Shown here: piece by piece, positions 58,299 to 64,000 of the stretch
How positions within the stretch are numbered: the first letter of the stretch is position 1
How the letters are laid out: every line of letters begins with the position of its first letter
From: Pedobacter nutrimenti
GTDB taxonomy: Bacteria > Bacteroidota > Bacteroidia > Sphingobacteriales > Sphingobacteriaceae
Reading direction: 5' to 3'
Assembly (NCBI RefSeq): GCF_003208655.1
Contig: NZ_QKLU01000008.1
Coordinates: 248,001 to 312,000 of the forward strand
DNA length: 64,000 nucleotides
Position numbers and translations under genes: made by a program
The notes under the pieces: model-generated
What the model saw: the letters and a program-made list of their open reading frames with translations, nothing else
Databases searched by the model: none
Told to the model about the DNA's origin: nothing

Positions 58299-60128
58299 AT
58301 GCTAAAAACTAAAGAAGAGATTTTAAACAGTTATCAAAATCACATATTGGTGCAGCAAAACCTGATTCAGGTGCTTGGCCGTAAACTGAATAACATTTCT
58401 TTTTCCCGTTTGGGGCTATTTGTTGCAGAGTTACTCATCGTGGCCCTGATGATCCAGCAAGGGTTTCACTGGATCTTTTCTGTGCTGCTGTTTATCCCTG
58501 TGCTCTTGTTTTTAATGCAGGTTAAAAAACAGGTAAAAGTTCAGCAGGAGCTGGAATATGCGAAGCAATTGCTGTGGATATTTCAAAATGAAGAGGATCA
58601 GGTCCTGAGACATAAAAACGGGTATTCGGATGGAAAAAATTACGAACAGGAACAACACCCTTACGCCTCGGACCTGGATATTTACGGACCGGCTTCGCTG
58701 TATTCGCTGCTGAACCGGTGTAAAACCGTTAAAGCGCAGGACCTGCTGGCCAGGCATCTTGGAGTACCCTTAAGTAAAACGGAAATAGAGGAAAGACAAA
58801 CTGCCATCGAAGAGCTAGGGGGGCATATAGACGATACTTTTCATTTCCGGGCAAAGCTTCAGGCACACCAACCCGAGCAGCTGAGAAATATAGAAAGAAA
58901 ACTGGTCCATGAACTGCCCTTACAGTTGCATTTTATAAGACATAGATTTTTAAAATCATATGTGTTGCTTGTTCCCTTTTTAACAACTGTTTTTTTTATT
59001 GCCGCATTATTTTTAGGAGGCTTATGCTGGAATTTTTTTGCCTTGCTTTTGCTTTTTAATGCAGGCCTTACCTTTCTGAACCTAAGCAGAATCAATCAGG
59101 TGTATTCTGGCTTTAGCGGTAGTGCGAACCTGTTGAAGGCTTTTTCGGGAACCATTGCCTGGACCGAAGGAATCTCCTGGAAAAGTGCGTACATCCTTCA
59201 GTTTTTTAAGGGCGCAAACCAACAGGTCAGTGTAAGCGCCAAGATTAAAAAACTATCTTCCATTATACAGGATTTTGATGCGAGATTAAATCTTCTGGTT
59301 GCCTCCTTTCTGAATCTTTGTTTTTTATGGGACCTTAGATGCTGCCTCAGGCTATCTAAATGGTATGAAGGATCTTCAGAACAGATTTTACAGGGTTTGT
59401 ACAGGATCAGTCAATTTGAAGAGCTGATCTGTTTTGCAACTTTAAAGTATAATGAACCTTCCTGGCAATTTCCGGTCATCAGCTCTGTTTTTGGTTTGAA
59501 AGCAAAGTCCCTTGGGCATCCTTTGATCGAGGAAAAAATAAGAGTAGCGAATGATTTTGAACTCCAGCCACAGGCAACAGTGGATGTGGTTACCGGATCG
59601 AATATGGCCGGAAAAAGTACTTTTTTAAGAACTGTTGGCATTAATATGGTGCTGGCTTATGCCGGAGCGCCGGTTTGTGCTGCAGAATTGAGCTTATCTA
59701 TTTTTAACGTTCTTTCCTATATGCGCATTAAAGACTCGCTTAATGACCAGACTTCTACTTTTAAAGCAGAGTTGAATCGTTTAAAAATGATCCTGGGCCA
59801 TTCCAGCGAGCAGGAAAATGCTTTTGTCCTTATTGACGAAATGTTAAGGGGGACAAACAGCCGGGATAAGTATTTAGGCTCTAAAGTTTTTATCCAGAAA
59901 ATGATTAAACAGCATACCCCGGCTTTGTTCGCTACCCATGACCTCCAGCTGTCGGAAATGGTTAGTGCCTATCCTGAGCAGTTGCGCAATTATCATTTTG
60001 ATATACAGATCACCGAGCACCAGATGCATTTTGATTATCGGCTGAAACATGGCCCTTGTAAAACTTTCAATGCAGCCATTTTGTTAAAGCAAATAGGCCT
60101 GAGTTTGACAGACGAAGAAAGCGCTTAG
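58299..60128 (+). CDS. Membrane-anchored MutS-family ATPase
   Basis: The protein is 608 residues from the ATG at 58299; an in-frame ATG at 58233 would add 22 residues, but a TATATTTA -7-like box lies between them. Two membrane helices near 36-74 and two near 219-258 interrupt the MutS core. The ATPase domain is complete: Walker A GSNMAGKST (433-441), SLNDQTSTFKAELNRLK, Walker B VLIDEM (510-515) and FATHD (545-549). The mismatch-recognition and connector domains of MutS1 are missing. These MutS-related proteins occur in Bacteroidota; the substrate is not known, and ordinary mismatch repair is unlikely. Confidence 0.88.
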   Translation: MLKTKEEILNSYQNHILVQQNLIQVLGRKLNNISFSRLGLFVAELLIVALMIQQGFHWIFSVLLFIPVLLFLMQVKKQVKVQQELEYAKQLLWIFQNEEDQVLRHKNGYSDGKNYEQEQHPYASDLDIYGPASLYSLLNRCKTVKAQDLLARHLGVPLSKTEIEERQTAIEELGGHIDDTFHFRAKLQAHQPEQLRNIERKLVHELPLQLHFIRHRFLKSYVLLVPFLTTVFFIAALFLGGLCWNFFALLLLFNAGLTFLNLSRINQVYSGFSGSANLLKAFSGTIAWTEGISWKSAYILQFFKGANQQVSVSAKIKKLSSIIQDFDARLNLLVASFLNLCFLWDLRCCLRLSKWYEGSSEQILQGLYRISQFEELICFATLKYNEPSWQFPVISSVFGLKAKSLGHPLIEEKIRVANDFELQPQATVDVVTGSNMAGKSTFLRTVGINMVLAYAGAPVCAAELSLSIFNVLSYMRIKDSLNDQTSTFKAELNRLKMILGHSSEQENAFVLIDEMLRGTNSRDKYLGSKVFIQKMIKQHTPALFATHDLQLSEMVSAYPEQLRNYHFDIQITEHQMHFDYRLKHGPCKTFNAAILLKQIGLSLTDEESA

Positions 60129-60289
60129 GTGATCTTGTTGTTTTTTTAACATGGATTTAATATGTAATGTCCATCTTGTCGGTTAATTTAAGGTTAAGGT
60201 CAACCTGACGGGCTTAAGTTTACCATCAAAGGGGGCATTGGCAAAAGAAACAACAGGAACTACTGAAAAAGACAATAAATATAAAATAG

Positions 60290-61624
60290 ATGAAAGCATC
60301 TGACTTTGGAGATGATTTCTTCTGGGGGGTGGCTACAGCAGCCGCACAAATTGAAGGCGCATCCGCAAGTTATGGAAAAGGACCATCCATATGGGATACC
60401 TTTTCGAAACGGCCCGGTAAAATTAAAAAAGGCCATCATCCTGAAATGGCCTGTGACTTTTATCATCGCTACAAACAGGACATCGCCCTTTTAAAAAGCC
60501 TTGGTTTTAGCGTGTTCCGTTTTTCCATTTCCTGGTCGAGAATTTTGCCTTCCGGGCAGGGAGCAGTGAACCAGGAAGGCATCCGCTTTTATCACCAGGT
60601 GATAGATGAATGTCTTTTGCAGGGCATCACCCCTTACATTACCCTTTACCACTGGGATTTACCTGAGGCCCTGGAGCAGGAAGGTGGCTGGACGGCATTT
60701 AGCATCAATACAGCCTTTAACCATTTTGTAAAAGTCTGTGCAAAAACATATGGGGATAAAGTGAAAAACTGGATCGTACTGAACGAACCTTTTGGTTTTA
60801 CCTCTCTGGGTTATATGCTGGGCATACACGCTCCGGGTAAAACCGGGCTGACCAATTTCTTTTCAGCGGTACACCATACCGCGATTGCACAGGCTGAGGG
60901 CGGAAGAATTCTTCGGGCAGAGGTGGCCGGAGCAAATATAGGAACGACATATTCCTGCTCACAAGTGGTTCCCTATACACAAAGTGATGCGGATGTTCTG
61001 GCGGCAAAACGGGTAGACTGTTTAATGAACCGCCTGTTCATAGAACCCGCTTTGGGTATGGGTTATCCGCAGGCAGACTGGGATGTGATGGAAAAATTTT
61101 CCATTAACCACTCTACCTGGAGACATACCGAGCGCCTTACTTTTGATTTTGATTTTATCGGATTACAAAACTATTTCCCGATTACCATAAAATACAATGC
61201 CTTTATCCCCGTGCTGCAGGCCTGGGAGGTGAAGGCAAAAAGTCGTAAAAAACCACATACCGGCATGGGCTGGGAAATTAATGCAGACAGCTTTTATAAT
61301 GTAATCCGGCAATTTGCCGCTTATCCAAAGGTAAAGAACCTGATTATAACCGAAAACGGTGCTGCTTTTCATGATAAACTGACCGGAACAAGGGTTCATG
61401 ACCAGGAAAGAATCAGTTATTTTAAGCTGTATCTGGAGGCTTTGTTGCGCGCTAAAAAAGAAGGCATCAACATCAAAGGCTATATGGCCTGGACCCTGAT
61501 GGACAATTTTGAATGGGCCGAAGGTTATAATGCCCGTTTTGGCCTGGCTTATACCGATTTTAAAACTCAGGAAAGGATTGTGAAGGACTCAGGGCTTTGG
61601 TTTCGGGAATTCCTTAGTCAGTAA
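60290..61624 (+). CDS. Glycoside hydrolase family 1 beta-glucosidase
   Basis: The 444-residue enzyme has both GH1 catalytic glutamates: acid/base Glu166 in IVLNEPFG and nucleophile Glu355 in LIITENGAAF. The N-terminal FFWGVATAAAQIEGA and the substrate-binding FEWAEGYNARFGL are typical. No signal peptide is present, so it acts on imported glucosides or disaccharides in the cytosol. It is monocistronic: 161 bases precede it with no clear promoter box, and its stop overlaps a TAnnTTTG element of a possible downstream transcript. Confidence 0.95.
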   Translation: MKASDFGDDFFWGVATAAAQIEGASASYGKGPSIWDTFSKRPGKIKKGHHPEMACDFYHRYKQDIALLKSLGFSVFRFSISWSRILPSGQGAVNQEGIRFYHQVIDECLLQGITPYITLYHWDLPEALEQEGGWTAFSINTAFNHFVKVCAKTYGDKVKNWIVLNEPFGFTSLGYMLGIHAPGKTGLTNFFSAVHHTAIAQAEGGRILRAEVAGANIGTTYSCSQVVPYTQSDADVLAAKRVDCLMNRLFIEPALGMGYPQADWDVMEKFSINHSTWRHTERLTFDFDFIGLQNYFPITIKYNAFIPVLQAWEVKAKSRKKPHTGMGWEINADSFYNVIRQFAAYPKVKNLIITENGAAFHDKLTGTRVHDQERISYFKLYLEALLRAKKEGINIKGYMAWTLMDNFEWAEGYNARFGLAYTDFKTQERIVKDSGLWFREFLSQ

Positions 61625-61793
61625 CTTTGCAGGGAATAGGATCAATCCTGACAAATCTGGCAAACGCTATTCCAGGACTGGCGCCTGACCAGGCTCCCTG
61701 AAAGCGGAGCATCTGAACCCTTCCATCCAACATCTATAAAAAAACCAACCAGGGTCCATTAAAAAAGGCCATCCCTGGGGATAGCCTTTTGTT
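61596..61793 (+). ncRNA. Candidate small RNA between the GH1 gene and aconitase
   Basis: TTTG (61596-61599), 22 bases, then TAACTTTG (61622-61629) form a promoter that points into a gap with no plus-strand gene. A transcript from about 61636 would run about 155 bases to a hairpin at 61764-61790 with a T-rich tail. Inside it, AGGA/TCCT and GCCTG/CAGGC hairpins and a CCAGGG/CCCTGG pairing that competes with the final hairpin are possible. No ORF above 30 codons lies in it. This is a prediction from signals only. Confidence 0.4.
61761..61793. terminator. Terminator of the aconitase gene (and possible small RNA)
   Basis: AAAAGGC and GCCTTTT (61764-61790) with an inner ATCC/GGAT stem and one mismatch form a hairpin with an A tract on the left and a T-rich stretch on the right. 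It acts on the minus-strand aconitase and could act on plus-strand transcripts. Confidence 0.75.
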
Positions 61794-61812
61794 TATATAC
61801 AATATAAAAACT

Positions 61813-64000
61813 TTATGCGTTTTTAGCAGCAGCTTCTCTGCGGATGATGTTTAATGCACCTCCTGCTTTGAACCATTCAATCTGCTGGGCGTTGTAGCTG
61901 TGGTTCACTTTAATCTCCTCTTTAGAACCGTCTTTGTGGTTTAACACAACCGTAAGGGGAACATTAGGGGTAAATTCAGTTAAGCCAATGATGTCAATTA
62001 CGTCGTCCTCCTGAATCTTGTCATAATCCTCTTTGTTCGCGAAGGTTAAGCCAAGCATACCTTGTTTTTTAAGGTTTGTTTCGTGAATACGCGCAAAAGA
62101 TTTAACCAGTACGGCACGAACACCCAGGTGACGTGGCTCCATGGCGGCATGCTCACGGCTGGATCCTTCACCATAGTTCTCGTCACCAACCACGATAGAA
62201 CCAATTCCTGCAGCTTTATATGCACGTTGTGTAGCTGGTACAGGACCGTACTCTCCGGTCAGTTCATTTTTAACATTGTCTGTTTTCTCATTAAAGAAAT
62301 TGACCGCACCGATCAGCATGTTGTTGGAAATGTTGTCCAGGTGACCACGGAATTTTAACCACGGACCAGCCATAGAGATGTGGTCAGTAGTACATTTTCC
62401 TTTTGCTTTGATCAGCAACCTTAAACCTTTAAGATCAGTACCTTCCCAGGCTTTGAAAGGATCAAGCAATTGTAAACGGTGAGAAGTAGGGGAAACGATC
62501 ACCTGTACACCACTGCCGTCCGCAGCAGGTGCCTGGAAGCCGGCATCATCTACATCAAAACCTTTTGGCGGTAATTCGTGGCCAGTAGGCTCGTCCAGTT
62601 TTACCTGTTCGCCATTGGCATTGGTCAGGGTATCGGTTAGCGGGTTAAAGCTCAGATCACCTGCAATTGCCAGGGCTGTGACCACCTCGGGAGAGGCCAC
62701 AAAAGCAAAAGTATTTGGGTTACCATCTGCACGTTTTGCAAAATTCCTGTTAAAGGAGTGTACAATGGTGTTTTTTTCTTGTTTTTCGGCACCAACCCTG
62801 TCCCACATTCCAATACATGGACCACAGGCATTGGTAAATACAGTTGCCCCGATTTCTTTAAATACATCCAGGAAACCATCACGGTCAATGGTATAACGGA
62901 TCTGTTCTGAACCCGGGTTAATGCAATACTGGGCATTGGTTTTTAAGCCTTTGGCCGAAACCTGTTTGGCGATGCTTACCGCGCGTGAAATATCTTCATA
63001 AGAAGAGTTGGTACAAGAACCGATCAGGCCCACTTCCACTTTAGTTGGCCATCCGTTTTCTTTTGCCACCTCTTTCATTTTTGAAATCGGCGTAGCCAGA
63101 TCTGGTGTAAAAGGACCATTCAGATATGGTTCCAGTTCAGAAAGATTAATCTCAATCAGTTGATCGAAGTATTTATCCGGATTGGCATAAACTTCAGGGT
63201 CACCGGTTAAATGCGCTTTAATCTGGTTGGCTGCATCGGCAACGTCGGCACGGTTGGTGGCACGCAGGTAACGTTCCATGCTTTCATCGTAACCGAAAGT
63301 CGAGGTTGTTGCCCCAATTTCAGCACCCATATTACAAATGGTGCCTTTACCGGTACAGCTCATGTTGTTTGCACCTTCACCAAAATATTCAACAATAGCT
63401 CCGGTACCACCTTTTACCGTCAGGATACCTGCTACTTTTAAAATCACGTCTTTAGGAGAAGTCCATCCGTTTAATTTTCCGGTTAACTTCACACCAATTA
63501 ATTTAGGGAATTTAAGCTCCCATGGAAGACCTGCCATGACGTCGCAGGCATCAGCACCACCCACTCCGATGGCCACCATACCCAAACCACCGGCATTTAC
63601 CGTGTGGGAGTCTGTTCCGATCATCATTCCGCCTGGAAAAGCATAGTTTTCCAAAACCACCTGGTGAATAATACCTGCTCCCGGTTTCCAGAAGCCGATA
63701 CCATATTTATTGGAAACAGAAGCCAGGAAGTCAAATACTTCTTTGCTTTCTGTATTGGCTGCTGGCAAATCCTGCTCAGCGCCATATTTAGCTGTAATTA
63801 AGTGGTCGCAGTGTACGGTCGAAGGTACCGCAACTTTAGGCCTGCCAGCCTGCATGAACTGCAGTAAAGCCATTTGGGCCGTAGCATCCTGCATAGCTAC
63901 CCGATCAGGAGCAAAATCTACATAGTCAGTACCTCTTACATAGGATGTGCTGGTGTTTTCATCCCAAAGGTGCGTATATAAAATTTTCTCTGAAAGTGTT
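61813..64000 (-). CDS. Aconitate hydratase, mitochondrial type (5' end outside window)
   Basis: An open frame of 729 codons runs to base 64000 without a start. The upstream part reads TLSEKILYTHLWDENTS, YVRGTDYVDFAPDRVAMQDA, as in mitochondrial-type aconitases, so the true start lies a few tens of codons beyond the window and an internal Met at 63894 is not the start. The Fe-S cysteines are present in GSCTNSSYED and ACGPCIGMWDR, and substrate segments in VPSTVHCDHLI and NYGEGSSREHAA. The enzyme converts citrate to isocitrate in the TCA cycle. Bacteroidota use this branch rather than AcnB. Confidence 0.95.
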   Translation of the reverse strand, partial: TLSEKILYTHLWDENTSTSYVRGTDYVDFAPDRVAMQDATAQMALLQFMQAGRPKVAVPSTVHCDHLITAKYGAEQDLPAANTESKEVFDFLASVSNKYGIGFWKPGAGIIHQVVLENYAFPGGMMIGTDSHTVNAGGLGMVAIGVGGADACDVMAGLPWELKFPKLIGVKLTGKLNGWTSPKDVILKVAGILTVKGGTGAIVEYFGEGANNMSCTGKGTICNMGAEIGATTSTFGYDESMERYLRATNRADVADAANQIKAHLTGDPEVYANPDKYFDQLIEINLSELEPYLNGPFTPDLATPISKMKEVAKENGWPTKVEVGLIGSCTNSSYEDISRAVSIAKQVSAKGLKTNAQYCINPGSEQIRYTIDRDGFLDVFKEIGATVFTNACGPCIGMWDRVGAEKQEKNTIVHSFNRNFAKRADGNPNTFAFVASPEVVTALAIAGDLSFNPLTDTLTNANGEQVKLDEPTGHELPPKGFDVDDAGFQAPAADGSGVQVIVSPTSHRLQLLDPFKAWEGTDLKGLRLLIKAKGKCTTDHISMAGPWLKFRGHLDNISNNMLIGAVNFFNEKTDNVKNELTGEYGPVPATQRAYKAAGIGSIVVGDENYGEGSSREHAAMEPRHLGVRAVLVKSFARIHETNLKKQGMLGLTFANKEDYDKIQEDDVIDIIGLTEFTPNVPLTVVLNHKDGSKEEIKVNHSYNAQQIEWFKAGGALNIIRREAAAKNA

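Noticed and set aside
60129..60289. Inverted repeats (AGGTT/AACCT and TTAAG/CTTAA) between the MutS-like gene and the GH1 gene
   Set aside because: The arms are only 5 bp, with no T tract and no promoter box; this is within chance for AT-rich sequence. Nothing else is evident in these 161 bases.
1..64000. CRISPR arrays, restriction or toxin-antitoxin modules, phage genes and biosynthetic clusters
   Set aside because: I looked on both strands for evenly spaced repeats and for the families concerned and found none; the window is core genome.

Overview
The window looks like the chromosome of a Bacteroidota bacterium, most likely Sphingobacteriaceae and close to Pedobacter. The evidence is promoters of the Bacteroidota type (TTTG about 19 bases from TAnnTTTG) ahead of rpsL, rplC and others, very few Shine-Dalgarno sites, families largely confined to this phylum (DUF5606, DUF2027, exported carboxypeptidase-regulatory-domain proteins, the lpxK-PNP-porin string), a mitochondrial-type aconitase, and the gene order rplO-secY-map-infA-rpmJ-rpsM. 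I see no mobile element, prophage, CRISPR array, rRNA or tRNA gene. No gene-free stretch exceeds 300 bases.

Layout. 1-5880 (minus): a signalling operon of a membrane hybrid kinase with three receivers, a CheR-type methyltransferase, and a second hybrid kinase cut by the window edge. 6044-13619: accessory housekeeping genes, including an ArsC-like reductase, an exported M1 peptidase, a YbdG-like MscS channel, DUF2027 and DUF2132 proteins, a PEP-mutase-family enzyme, and two paralogous exported proteins of unknown role. 13703-34361 (plus): the ribosomal super-cluster. It consists of rpsL-rpsG-fusA-rpsJ ending in a strong terminator, a 2 kb interruption (coiled-coil membrane protein, TauE/SafE exporter, DUF1634 protein), and then rplC to rplQ with secY, map, infA and rpoA. 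Structured leaders or hairpins lie before rplC, rpsH, rplO and rplQ, and a terminator-like hairpin lies between rpsD and rpoA.

34359-45243: 2H phosphoesterase, methyltransferase, dnaK, nucleotidyltransferase, HerA-like ATPase, M42 peptidase, and an operon of acyl-CoA carboxylase, MFS transporter and GNAT acetyltransferase. 45292-51104: a porin, a small exported protein followed by a SulP transporter and beta-carbonic anhydrase (probably bicarbonate handling), and pruA. 51215-57464: lpxK, purine nucleoside phosphorylase and a porin in overlapping order, an exported protein of unclear function, a cyclophilin and a DUF5606 protein. 57541-64000: a 41-residue membrane protein, rlmH, a membrane-anchored MutS-like ATPase, a GH1 glucosidase, a candidate small RNA, and the aconitase, whose 5' end lies beyond the window.

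Most of the window is core genome. I did not find a clearly new multi-gene system. The parts most worth following are non-coding: the rpsH and rplO leaders, the rpsD-rpoA hairpin, the promoter-to-terminator unit at 61596-61793, and the cluster of hybrid kinases with CheR.
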